Positions 1 through 10,544 of a stretch of DNA of 64,000 nucleotides are shown piece by piece. Below the pieces are notes generated by a model. The model made no database searches. It was given only the letters and a program-made list of their open reading frames with translations, and was not told the DNA's origin. The DNA is from Marinobacter sp. F4216 (GTDB lineage Bacteria; Pseudomonadota; Gammaproteobacteria; Pseudomonadales; Oleiphilaceae): contig NZ_JAIOUO010000003.1 in assembly GCF_019931195.1 (NCBI RefSeq), forward strand, positions 434,001 through 498,000. The letters run 5' to 3'. Every line of letters begins with the position of its first letter. The first letter of the stretch is position 1. The translations under genes were made by a program, and so were the position numbers.

Positions 1-401
1 GCCCACTCCTCAAGCCGGGCGCCTTCGGTGGGGTGCAACTCAAACGTGGTCAAGGTGTCATCGGCCCGAAGAAAGTGGGCAAACCATGCTGGTGATCCGG
101 GGTATCGATTGAGATCATCCGAGGCCGGGTTCAATCCGGAGAGCACACTCAACATGGGTTGCCAGTCCGCTGATGCCAGACTGCCTCGGGCCGCCCAGAC
201 TTTCCGTATACCGTCATCGGCTTCGGCGGTTTTCCGTGCCCGGTCACTGTTCAGGTCATACACCGCACTTCCCGCATGTGTATCGATGCAAGCAATGCCG
301 GAGGGTTTGGCCTGCATCATCGACATCGTCAGCGTCAACGCTGCGTGTTTCTGAACATCGGCGAAATTGCCGGCATGGAAGGCGTGCAGGTAACTCAGCA
401 T
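1..401 (-). CDS. rlmJ: 23S rRNA (adenine(2030)-N6)-methyltransferase RlmJ, N-terminal part (cut by window start)
   Basis: RlmJ methylates A2030 of 23S rRNA using SAM. The minus-strand frame opens with MLSYLHAFHAGNFADVQKH, matching the family's very conserved N-terminus (MLSYRHSFHAGNHADVLKH in E. coli as I recall it). It continues with IDTHAGSAVYDL, the SAM-site region, then RYPGSPAW and FELHPTE at the expected spacing. The ATG at 401 is chosen because it begins the family N-terminus and has GGAG seven bases upstream; an in-frame ATG at 443 would add 14 unlikely residues. About 133 codons are present and the rest lies beyond base 1. It is divergent from the MFS gene. Housekeeping gene; identification is firm. 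Confidence 0.9.
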   Translation of the reverse strand, partial: MLSYLHAFHAGNFADVQKHAALTLTMSMMQAKPSGIACIDTHAGSAVYDLNSDRARKTAEADDGIRKVWAARGSLASADWQPMLSVLSGLNPASDDLNRYPGSPAWFAHFLRADDTLTTFELHPTEGARLEEW

Positions 402-565
402 GGATAACTCCGGATAGCCGCGGGTAAGGAAGCGTTTGCGCATCGAAGGCTAGCACCGTCCCCTTACCCTGAACAGGCCGGATCATCCCGATGACGGTAT
501 AAACCCGCGGGCACGGTTGTTACCCTTAACAACTTACTCCCATCAGGACCAGCAGGAAGCGCACC

Positions 566-1873
566 TTGACCAAGCAGAACACCGATACCATCGACCAGCT
601 CTACAGCCTGATTGCCAACGAGGAAGACGCCCGGGTGTGCAAGGACATTCCCGACGAAGCCTGCCGGGAAGTGCCCAGAAACTTCTTCCTGATCCTCGCC
701 AGCAACGTACTGACCAAACTGGGGGACCTGCTGACGAGCCCCAAGACGGTATTGGCCTGGCTGATGAGTGCGGTGGGCGCGCCGGCCCTGGTGGCCTGGC
801 TGGTGCCCATTCGCGAATCCGGCTCGATGCTGCCCCAGATGGTGATTGGTGCCTGGGTTCGTCGCAAGCCGGTGCGCAAATGGTTCTGGGTGATGGGCAG
901 CTTTGGCCAAGCCGTCAGTGTGATGGCCATGGCCGCCAGCGTCTGGTTTCTGGAGGGGTACGCGGCCGGCGCGGGGATTGTTGCCGCATTGATCGCCTTT
1001 TCCCTGGCACGAGGCTTCTGCTCGGTGGCGATGAAGGACGTACAGGGAAAATGCATCCCCAAATCCCGCCGGGGCCGTCTGTCCGGCCTGGCCACCACGT
1101 TCGGCGGAACCCTGACCGTCGCCATGACGCTCCTTCTGTTCTGGGGGCAGGAAGATCCGAATGTGGCGTTTTATAGTCTGCTGCTGATGCTGGCCGCCGG
1201 GCTCTGGGTGATTGCAGGCTTTCTGTTCGCCGGTGTTCAGGAATACGAGGGCGAAACCAGTGGTGGAGGCAATGCGCTTGCAGAGGCGTTCAAGAGCCTG
1301 TCACTGTTGAAAGAGGATGCACCGTTTCGCCACTTCGTGATTACCCGGGCATTGCTGTTGTGTTCGGCCCTGGCGGCACCCTATTTCGTGGTGCTGGCCC
1401 AGCAGCAATCGGAGGGCAGCCTTCTTCTCGGTGTCTTTTTACTGGTAAGCAGTCTGGCCAGCTCCATCAGTGCCAGCGTCTGGGGCTGGATGGCGGACTC
1501 ATCCAGCCGCAAAACCATGATTCGCGGCGCCGCCATTGCCAGCGGGGTTTGCCTGGTCGTGGCTGTTACCGCCATGGCCGCGGACGATGGAACACGGAGT
1601 TCCTGGTTCTACCCCGCAGCCTTTTTCGTGCTGCAGATTGCCCACTCGGGCGTCCGGCTGGGGCGGAAAACCTATCTGGTGGACATGGCCGGCGGCAACA
1701 AGCGCACCGACTACACGGCCGTCAGCAATTCAGTGATTGGCGTTCTGCTGCTGGTGACCGGCGCCCTGACCGCGGCGATATCGGCCATCTCGGAAATCGC
1801 TGTGATTCTGGTACTGGGCTTAATGGGCGCTGCCGGCATGGTCAGCGCGCTCCGGCTGAAGGAAGTATCCTGA
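566..1873 (+). CDS. MFS transporter
   Basis: A 435-residue, very hydrophobic inner-membrane protein with about twelve membrane segments, typical of the major facilitator superfamily. After a polar N-terminus of about 40 residues come alternating helices and a short basic loop (GAWVRRKPVRKW) in the position of the MFS loop 2-3 signature. KSRRGRLSGL follows helix 4-5, and a second half begins near residue 255 after a charged central loop. The start is TTG with AGGAAG six bases upstream; no ATG is better placed. Substrate cannot be read from sequence. It stands alone, divergent from rlmJ and convergent with the small membrane protein downstream. Family call is good, function unknown. Confidence 0.75.
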   Translation: MTKQNTDTIDQLYSLIANEEDARVCKDIPDEACREVPRNFFLILASNVLTKLGDLLTSPKTVLAWLMSAVGAPALVAWLVPIRESGSMLPQMVIGAWVRRKPVRKWFWVMGSFGQAVSVMAMAASVWFLEGYAAGAGIVAALIAFSLARGFCSVAMKDVQGKCIPKSRRGRLSGLATTFGGTLTVAMTLLLFWGQEDPNVAFYSLLLMLAAGLWVIAGFLFAGVQEYEGETSGGGNALAEAFKSLSLLKEDAPFRHFVITRALLLCSALAAPYFVVLAQQQSEGSLLLGVFLLVSSLASSISASVWGWMADSSSRKTMIRGAAIASGVCLVVAVTAMAADDGTRSSWFYPAAFFVLQIAHSGVRLGRKTYLVDMAGGNKRTDYTAVSNSVIGVLLLVTGALTAAISAISEIAVILVLGLMGAAGMVSALRLKEVS

Positions 1874-1901
1874 GGCGCCCATTCGCTGAGGCCGGGAGGC
1901 C

Positions 1902-2264
1902 TCAGATGGTTTTTCCGTCATTCAGGGCCAGCGCCCCTTTGACAATGCGGTAGATCATCCAGATGGACACACCCAGCAGGATGAACCAGCCAATAATGAG
2001 TGCCGTGGTCAGCACCCCGATGACCGTCCAGAGCAGGCCAATCCAGAAGGTCCGGATCTGCCAGCGGAAGTGGCTTTCCACCCAGGTATTCTGGACGTCA
2101 TCCAGTTTGACGTAGTTGATGATAACGCCCACCAGCGGCGCGATGCCTCCGGTAAAAAAATGCAGGGCCTGAAGGATATAGACCACCACCGCCAGGTTAC
2201 GGGCGGGATCTGAGCGACGGGCTACGGGGTCCGAACCTGCGGGAATAAACTCCGGTTCAGTCAA
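1902..2264 (-). CDS. DUF4870-like small membrane protein
   Basis: A 120-residue protein with a polar N-terminus of about 22 residues and three predicted membrane segments: VVYILQALHFFTGGIAPLVGVII, then WIGLLWTVIGVLTTALIIGW, running into LLGVSIWMIYRIVKG. The middle segment VESHFRWQIRTFWIGLLW is characteristic of the DUF4870/YlaE-like family, in which HFRWQ recurs. Function of the family is not established. The gene is monocistronic, its end faces the MFS gene, and its 5' side looks onto the NTF2-like gene across about 290 bases of shared regulatory DNA. Family call moderately sure. Confidence 0.65.
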   Translation of the reverse strand: MTEPEFIPAGSDPVARRSDPARNLAVVVYILQALHFFTGGIAPLVGVIINYVKLDDVQNTWVESHFRWQIRTFWIGLLWTVIGVLTTALIIGWFILLGVSIWMIYRIVKGALALNDGKTI

Positions 2265-2555
2265 GGTAAGTCTCCTTTTCCATACTTAGCCGAAGTCTAC
2301 CACAGCCCCATTGCAGTATAGCCCGCTGCAGTCAGCGATTGGCCGGGAGTGCGCCGCCCGGCCTTCCTTGCAGCGCCACGGTCAGCGTTTGTCAGCTTTC
2401 TCTGCAGCTAACGCGACCGCTTTCTGCAGGCCCATTTCCAAGTGTCATTTGTCATTGTCCCGCTTTTGTTATAGAGGTGAAGGGGTGCAGAACGCCTTGC
2501 ACATCCATAACCCAAGGCATGTCCAGCCGTCGCCTATCAGCTATTGGGGGCAACC

Positions 2556-2945
2556 ATGCAACCAAAAGACATCGTGGCGCAGTTCATCTCCGACGTTCAT
2601 GACCAGCGACTGGAAGAAGCCAAGGCTCTGCTGGCCGAAGAGGGCTTTGAGTATGTTGGCCCGAACATGCGCTTCCTGAATCGCGATGACATGCTCGCCT
2701 ACCAGTTCGGCCTGGTCGCCATCCAGAAAGACCTGGTCACCCGTCAGCTCAGTGCCGACGGTGAGCACGTATTCGCCATTCTCGATTACCGGACACACTT
2801 CGAACCCATCGGCGATGTCCGGCTCGCGGTCTGGTTCCGTGTCCGGGACGACAAGATCCAGAGCGTCGAAACCTTCTACAATGCGGCCGTGGTAGAAAAC
2901 ATGCTTGGCGGCAACCTGCCTCCCCCCGGCATGGTCGGTTCCTGA
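2556..2945 (+). CDS. NTF2-like / SnoaL-fold protein
   Basis: A 129-residue soluble protein beginning MQPKDIVAQFISDVHDQRLEEAKALLAEEGFEYVGPNMRF. An N-terminal helix pair followed by beta strands ending in FRVRDDKIQSVETFYN is the pattern of the NTF2-like superfamily (SnoaL, limonene-epoxide hydrolase, ketosteroid isomerase folds). The start is the ATG at 2556, preceded by GGGGG at six bases; the longer TTG start at 2544 would bury that site. No catalytic set is clear, so it may be a ligand-binding or small-molecule enzyme. A good hairpin terminator follows 24 bases after the stop. A possible promoter (TTGTCA at 2449 and TATAGA at 2470, 15 bp apart) is weak. Confidence 0.65.
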   Translation: MQPKDIVAQFISDVHDQRLEEAKALLAEEGFEYVGPNMRFLNRDDMLAYQFGLVAIQKDLVTRQLSADGEHVFAILDYRTHFEPIGDVRLAVWFRVRDDKIQSVETFYNAAVVENMLGGNLPPPGMVGS

Positions 2946-2968
2946 TTCGTTGTGAATTCGAAAGGTGT

Positions 2969-2993
2969 AAGGGCTCCGCAACGGGGCCCTTTT
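2969..2993 (+). terminator. Rho-independent terminator after the NTF2-like gene
   Basis: A ten-base-pair stem, AAGGGCTCCG pairing with CGGGGCCCTT (one G-U pair), encloses a three-base loop and is followed by two further T residues. It lies 24 bases after the stop of the NTF2-like gene. The T-run is short, so efficiency is uncertain. Confidence 0.6.
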
Positions 2994-3102
2994 GTCATTG
3001 AAAGGAGAAGCTTCGTCGGTTGACTGGGTGGGTGGATATCAGTCTGTGCAGGCCCGGCAAACAACCGCCCCGGGCAGGGCGTGCCGGACCCGGGCTGAGG
3101 GG

Positions 3103-3369
3103 TTACTCCTCGGTCATATCCTCGTACCCTTCCTTCACAGCATCCGCAGCGTCATCTGCCGCCTCGCCCATTTCCTCAGCCGTATCAGAAACCGCATCCT
3201 TGGTGTCCTCATAGGCATCACCAGTAGCATCAGCTGCATCATCCGCCATGTCTTCAACGTTGTCTGCGGCCTGCTCCAGATCCACACCTTCTTCGCTTTC
3301 CTCAGAACTGCACGCAGTCAGTCCGAGCGTCAGTGTAAAAGCAACTGCTGCCAGAATTGGTTTATACAT
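3103..3369 (-). CDS. Very acidic repeat lipoprotein
   Basis: An 88-residue protein with a lipoprotein signal: MYKPILAAVAFTLTLGLTAC, lipobox LTAC, acylated Cys20. The mature part is almost all Ala, Asp and Glu and shows a clean 11-residue period from residue 30 to 84. In all five units position 11 is Asp and positions 3 and 7 are Asp or Glu, with small or hydrophobic residues between. This resembles LEA-like or apolipoprotein-like amphipathic helices. The start at 3369 has GGAGTGG upstream; an ATG 15 bases earlier is less likely. Probably an envelope-anchored helical spacer or desiccation/osmotic-stress protein, but function is unproven. Confidence 0.7.
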   Translation of the reverse strand: MYKPILAAVAFTLTLGLTACSSEESEEGVDLEQAADNVEDMADDAADATGDAYEDTKDAVSDTAEEMGEAADDAADAVKEGYEDMTEE

Positions 3370-3463
3370 AACCACTCCCTCCATTGGTCCATAAAGTACC
3401 GCTATGACAGGTTAAGGGCACCGGACGCACCACACAACCGACGCCGGATTACCCTTTGGTTAG

Positions 3464-3724
3464 TTAGTAGGCTGACGGACAGAGCCGTTGGCCGTCCAGT
3501 GTGATGATATGGTCAATGCCAACCATCACGCGCCGCCCCAGCAACACGTAATCATGGCCTGCACGGCTATAGAGGTCCTTGATAATGTCATGAACGGTAC
3601 AGACCTGACCGGAGCTGTCGCGATAAACAATCTCTGCAAGCTGACCGGAAGTGATGTAGCTACTCAGAATATCCAGAGCCGACCAAGGTACGACCGTATT
3701 CGGCGCTCCCCTCGATGGAATCAT
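3464..3724 (-). CDS. Hypothetical protein, possibly Rof-like small beta-barrel
   Basis: An 86-residue protein I do not recognise with certainty. The pattern LDILSSYITSGQLAEIVYRD, then a DG/SG turn, HDIIKDLYSRAGHDYVLL and IDHIITLDG recalls the short Rof (Rho-binding antitermination) family, where a small barrel has strands ending in EYLVV and RLDKI. The similarity is by eye only and weak. It lacks a signal peptide or membrane segment. It lies on the minus strand upstream of the acidic lipoprotein gene, with about 95 bases between. Start ATG at 3724 has a GGGGATGG stretch upstream at a somewhat long spacing. Confidence 0.45.
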   Translation of the reverse strand: MIPSRGAPNTVVPWSALDILSSYITSGQLAEIVYRDSSGQVCTVHDIIKDLYSRAGHDYVLLGRRVMVGIDHIITLDGQRLCPSAY

Positions 3725-3930
3725 GCAGAAGCCATCCCCGTTTAAAGTTGTTCGATGGTTTGTGTGGTTTTTCTATTACAGGCAGGAGTCTGGTTCACAA
3801 TCAGCGATTTCGCCAGTATCCGCCCGGCAAGGCCTGTCAGCTGTGCCAGCAGTTCTCAAGGGGTGGTTGGTAATTGCCCCCGGCGATCAGGCCGAGGGCT
3901 GAAGAAGGGATAGGAGCGGGGACCTTTCGG

Positions 3931-5733
3931 TCAGAACCACTCCGTTTTCATTTCCAGGCAAGTGTCATCCTGATTGCGCAGCAGCACCAGGTCCTGAGCC
4001 ACCGTGGGCAGCTCCCAGTGAAAGAAATACTGGGCCGCCTGAAGCTTGCCGCGATAGAAGCTTTCCTCACTGCCTGCCGGCATCGCCATCAGCGCCTTCT
4101 CCGCGGCATTGGCCTGTCGCAGCCACATCCACGCCACCACAATGTGGCCGAACAGGTGCAGGTAACAGGACGCATTCGCCAGCGCCCGATCCGGGTTCTC
4201 CTGCATCAGGCTCTTGCCGAGGCTCTGGGTGACCTGAACCGCTTTCTGCAGGGTTTCGCTCAGGGACAGCGCCCACTGCTGGCAGCGGTCGGTTTTTGCT
4301 TCGGTCAGATCGATCTGCATTTGCTGCATCAGCAATTGCAGGCCGTGGCTCTGATCCTGCCAGACCTTGCGACCCAGAAGATCCAGCGCCTGGATGCCGT
4401 TGGTACCTTCGTGAATCGGGTTCAGTCGATTGTCCCGCCAGCACTGCTCAACCGGATATTCCCGGGTGTAACCCGCGCCGCCGTAAACCTGAATGGCCAG
4501 GTCGTTGGCCTTGGGGCCGTACTCCGAGGGCCACGCCTTGATCACCGGGGTTAGCAAGTCCAACAGCTTGCCCGCCTCAATACGCTTTTCCTCGTCCGGA
4601 TGGGTATGCTGATCGTCCATCAGCCGGGCACCGTACAAACACAGCGCCAGCCCCCCTTCGCTGTAGGCTTTCTGGGCCAGCAGCATACGGCGAACGTCCG
4701 CGTGCTCGATGATGGGTACCTGCGGGGCTTCCGGGCTCTTCTCCGAGGGCTTGCGGCCCTGCAAACGGTCTTTCGCGTATTCCAGGCTGTGCATGTAGCC
4801 GCGATAACCGATGACTGCCGCGCCAAAGCCCACGCCAAGGCGGGCTTCGTTCATCATCTGGAACATGTACTTCAGGCCCTGGTGGGGCTCGCCCACCAGA
4901 TAACCGTGGCAGGGCGCATCGTCACCGAAACTCAGTGCCGTGGAGGTGGTGCCCCGGTAACCCAGCTTGTGAATCAGGCCAGCAAGGCTGACCCCGTTGC
5001 GTTCGGTGCTGTTTCCGTCGCCACCCACCCGGAACTTGGGCACGATAAACAGGGAAATACCCCGCACACCACCCGGTGCACCTTTGATCTTGGCCAGCAC
5101 CATGTGAACGATGTTTTCGGTGAGGGATTGTTCACCACCGGAGATGTAGATCTTGGCGCCTTTGATCAGGTAATGGCCATCGTCGGTTGGGGTGGCCGAG
5201 GTACGGATATCCGCCAGTGAGGAACCGGCGTGAGGTTCGGTCAACGCCATGGTGCCTGTAAAGCGACCTGACAGCATATGAGGCAGGAACGTCGCTTTCT
5301 GCTGCTCATCACCAAACACGCGAATCAGGTTTGCGGCGGCGGTGGTCAGAAACGGGTACCCGGCCGTGCCGGGGTTGGCCGCCGTGAAGAACCCATTGCA
5401 GGCCGCCATAACCGATTCAGGCAGTTGCATGCCACCCAACTCGTAGTCGTAACGTCCGGCCAGGAAACCAGCCTCCGCATAGGCATCAAAGGCCTCCTTG
5501 ACGTCCGGAAGCATCTCCACCGCACCGTCCACAAAACGCGGTTCCTGCTTGTCTGCCGCACTGTTGTGGTTGGCAAATTTGTCCCGGGCCAGCCGATCGG
5601 CGGTTTCGATCACCGCATCAAAGGTGTCGCGACTGTGTTCTCTGAACCGTTCCCGGGTGGCCAGACTCTCGGTATCGAGGACTTCGTACAGCTGGAACGC
5701 CAGGTCACGGCGGTCAATCAGCGTATCACTCAT
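3931..5733 (-). CDS. Acyl-CoA dehydrogenase, DmdC/AidB-like, with C-terminal extension
   Basis: A 600-residue FAD-dependent acyl-CoA dehydrogenase. It has an N-terminal helical domain, the middle-domain signature MALTEPHAGSSLADI, and the conserved IKGAKIYISGGEQ. The substrate-side segment YREYPVEQCWRDNRLNPIHEGTNGIQALDLLGRK carries the Glu of HEGTNGIQA in the position of the catalytic base. A C-terminal region of about 130 residues is typical of the long group containing DmdC (3-methylmercaptopropionyl-CoA dehydrogenase) and many medium/long-chain paralogues. Start ATG at 5733 has AGGAG upstream; the nine-residue longer form lacks one. It is divergent from a GlxA-type regulator, which may control it. 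Exact substrate not determinable. Confidence 0.88.
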   Translation of the reverse strand: MSDTLIDRRDLAFQLYEVLDTESLATRERFREHSRDTFDAVIETADRLARDKFANHNSAADKQEPRFVDGAVEMLPDVKEAFDAYAEAGFLAGRYDYELGGMQLPESVMAACNGFFTAANPGTAGYPFLTTAAANLIRVFGDEQQKATFLPHMLSGRFTGTMALTEPHAGSSLADIRTSATPTDDGHYLIKGAKIYISGGEQSLTENIVHMVLAKIKGAPGGVRGISLFIVPKFRVGGDGNSTERNGVSLAGLIHKLGYRGTTSTALSFGDDAPCHGYLVGEPHQGLKYMFQMMNEARLGVGFGAAVIGYRGYMHSLEYAKDRLQGRKPSEKSPEAPQVPIIEHADVRRMLLAQKAYSEGGLALCLYGARLMDDQHTHPDEEKRIEAGKLLDLLTPVIKAWPSEYGPKANDLAIQVYGGAGYTREYPVEQCWRDNRLNPIHEGTNGIQALDLLGRKVWQDQSHGLQLLMQQMQIDLTEAKTDRCQQWALSLSETLQKAVQVTQSLGKSLMQENPDRALANASCYLHLFGHIVVAWMWLRQANAAEKALMAMPAGSEESFYRGKLQAAQYFFHWELPTVAQDLVLLRNQDDTCLEMKTEWF

Positions 5734-5862
5734 GCTTGAATCTCCTATGTGCTTGCACACAGGGTGTCACAGGCCATTCGGATGATAAACCGGCATTTAT
5801 GACATATTATTGGTCGATACTGCCTATCTAATCCCTAATGAACTGATTTAAGGGCAAACAAC

Positions 5863-6837
5863 ATGCTCCGTGTCGCTGTTATTGGCTTTGATGGTGCGTT
5901 GGCCAGCGCCATCACCGGCATCATTGACCTTTTTCGTCTGGCGGGCGTGTCGTGGGCACGCATCCACAGCGAGGAACCGGACCCACGCTTTCATACCCGG
6001 CTGCTGACCCGGGATGGAGGCCCGTGTCGCTGCATAAACGGGATGACTCTGATGGCCGATGGGCGCTGGGATACCGACGACCCGGCAGACGTCATCGTTA
6101 TTCCCACCATTGGTGCCTTCATCCCGGATGTGCTCAAGCGCAACCAGGCCCTTATCGAGTGGTTACGCCAGCAGGACAGCAAGCAAACCCTGCTAGCCAG
6201 CAACTGCACAGGTGCCTTCCTGCTGGCCGAAGCCGGCTTGCTCGACGAAAAACAGGCAACCACCCACTGGGGCTTCAGTAACCAGTTCCGGCAGCGCTAC
6301 CCCCGGGTTTACTGTCACCCGGAGAAGCTGGTCACCGTGGACGGCAACGTGGCCTGCGCCGGCGGTGGCATGGCGTGGTGGGATCTGGGCGTCTATCTGG
6401 TGGAGCGCTATGCAGGCACCGATGTCGCCCGACAGCTGGCAAAGGCATTCGTCATTGATGCCGGCCGAACCAGCCAGGCGCCCTACGGCGCGCTGCAAAC
6501 CAAGCGATATCATGCGGACCGGACCATTCTGGAACTGCAGGACTGGCTTGACGCCAATTACACCAACCCCGTCACCCTGAGGGATCTTTGCCAGCAGACC
6601 GGGCTGAGCGAACGATCATTGTTCCGACGTTTCCGGGCAGCAACGGGCGACACGCCGACCACCTATCTGCAGCTTCTTCGCATTGAGCATGTCCGCCAGC
6701 GACTGGAGTCATCCCGCCAAGCCATTGAAGATATTATTCATTCAGCCGGCTACGAGGATGTAAGTTCGTTTTCCCGTCTGTTCAAGAAGCATACCGGCAT
6801 GGCTCCAGGGGCCTACCGGGCCCGCTTTGCCCGATGA
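5863..6837 (+). CDS. GlxA-family transcriptional regulator (DJ-1/PfpI-like domain plus AraC HTH)
   Basis: A 324-residue regulator. Residues 1 to about 190 form a DJ-1/PfpI class I glutamine-amidotransferase-like sensor domain, with the nucleophile-elbow-like ASNCTGAFLLAEAGLL and THWGF. Residues about 215 to 324 are an AraC-type double helix-turn-helix: LRDLCQQTGLSERSLFRRFRAATG and a second motif in IEDIIHSAGYEDVSSFSRLFKKHTGMAPGAYR. Such proteins (GlxA, FtrA, CdhR, GbdR relatives) usually sense small nitrogenous or carboxylate metabolites. It is divergent from the acyl-CoA dehydrogenase gene over 129 bases, so mutual regulation is plausible. The ATG at 5863 has only an AAGGG-like ribosome site. 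Confidence 0.85.
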   Translation: MLRVAVIGFDGALASAITGIIDLFRLAGVSWARIHSEEPDPRFHTRLLTRDGGPCRCINGMTLMADGRWDTDDPADVIVIPTIGAFIPDVLKRNQALIEWLRQQDSKQTLLASNCTGAFLLAEAGLLDEKQATTHWGFSNQFRQRYPRVYCHPEKLVTVDGNVACAGGGMAWWDLGVYLVERYAGTDVARQLAKAFVIDAGRTSQAPYGALQTKRYHADRTILELQDWLDANYTNPVTLRDLCQQTGLSERSLFRRFRAATGDTPTTYLQLLRIEHVRQRLESSRQAIEDIIHSAGYEDVSSFSRLFKKHTGMAPGAYRARFAR

Positions 6838-6849
6838 GGACTGTAACAA

Positions 6850-6864
6850 TGGCACGAGGTATGC
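6850..6864 (+). promoter_or_regulatory. Possible sigma-54 (-24/-12) promoter
   Basis: TGGCACGAGGTATGC matches the sigma-54 consensus TGGCACG-N4-TTGC at all but one position (ATGC for TTGC), and keeps the essential GG and GC exactly ten bases apart. It lies about 78 bases before the ATG of a small gene and just after the stop of the GlxA-family regulator. Motif match only. Confidence 0.4.
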
Positions 6865-6941
6865 GTCAGAAAAAATAGAAGACCAAATTTTGGTGCAGTT
6901 CGTAAAGAATTTTGACACCAGTGTCTGAGTGGGAGGGCACC

Positions 6942-7102
6942 ATGGACACACCATCACGGCCAAGTCAGGCCGACGTTCTGAACAAGCTGTATTGCATGAA
7001 GCAAAAGCAGCTGGCAAAAGCCTTAGAAAGTGGCAACAGCTTGCGAAGTCAAGTACTTGCGGCCGAAGCTGAAGCCATCTTCAATGCCATAAAAACCGCT
7101 CG

Positions 7103-7106
<4 letters not shown>
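6942..7106 (+). CDS. Small hypothetical helical protein (54 aa)
   Basis: A 54-residue polar protein, MDTPSRPSQADVLNKLYCMK and so on, ending in LAAEAEAIFNAIKTAR; predicted mostly helical with no signal or membrane segment. The chosen ATG at 6942 has GGGAGG six bases upstream, a strong ribosome site, which is the main support for it being real; an ATA/ATG-less extension to 6912 lacks one. A GACAC-CA-GTGTC inverted repeat (6914-6925) lies just before the ribosome site and a sigma-54-like promoter further upstream. Its stop overlaps the converging stop of the CNNM gene by four bases. No family recognised. Confidence 0.55.
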
Positions 7107-10206
<3,100 letters not shown>

Positions 10207-10221
10207 TCACGAAAAATTTAT

Positions 10222-10239
10222 ACCGAGTATACACTTGGT
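10222..10239. promoter_or_regulatory. Candidate operator upstream of fadH
   Basis: ACCGAGTATACACTTGGT is an 18-bp imperfect palindrome in which seven of nine base pairs are symmetric. It starts 25 bases before the fadH ATG. Its size and symmetry suit a TetR-type fatty-acid regulator (PsrA/FadR class by function), but it does not match a consensus I know well. Confidence 0.4.
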
Positions 10240-10544
10240 GAATGGCAAGGTGACTTGACCGACAGGACGGGCCACGTATCATCGGCAATCAAGTTTGACT
10301 GACGGAGCGACCATGACCTCAAGGTCTACTGGCTGCAAGTTCTCCACTGGCACGCCGATAACCGCAGACATCGCGCTGCATCGGGGGCGTTTGCCATACT
10401 TTCCTGATCCACCTGCCCGGGCCTGAGTGTTCATCATTATCCTGTCCGCTGGTCAGCACCGCTCTGACTGAAGGATGGAGCCGGAGACAAGAAACAATAA
10501 CAGGCTTGTCTCTACGACTAACAAGGATCCGATAAGAGGTTGCG
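10240..10544. other. Intergenic region between fadH and the mrp operon
   Basis: About 300 bases without a recognised gene. It must hold the mrp promoter. A 37-codon frame (10313-10426, plus strand) starts with ATG six bases after GGAG and so could be translated, but the peptide resembles nothing I know. An 8-bp perfect inverted repeat sits just before mrpA (listed separately). Minus-strand frames here look like chance openings. Confidence 0.4.
10484..10512. repeat. Inverted repeat in the mrpA leader
   Basis: GAGACAAG (10484-10491) and CTTGTCTC (10505-10512) are perfect reverse complements separated by 13 bases, ending 32 bases before the mrpA ATG. It could form a hairpin in the mRNA leader or bind a dimeric regulator. 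No T-run follows, so it is not an obvious terminator. Confidence 0.45.

Noticed and set aside
1002..1022. TGGCACGAGGCTTCTGC as a sigma-54 promoter
   Set aside because: The GG to GC distance is 12 instead of 10 and it lies inside the MFS coding region.
2541..2981. A minus-strand frame opposite the NTF2-like gene
   Set aside because: The plus-strand protein has a recognisable fold pattern, a ribosome site and a terminator; the minus frame has none.
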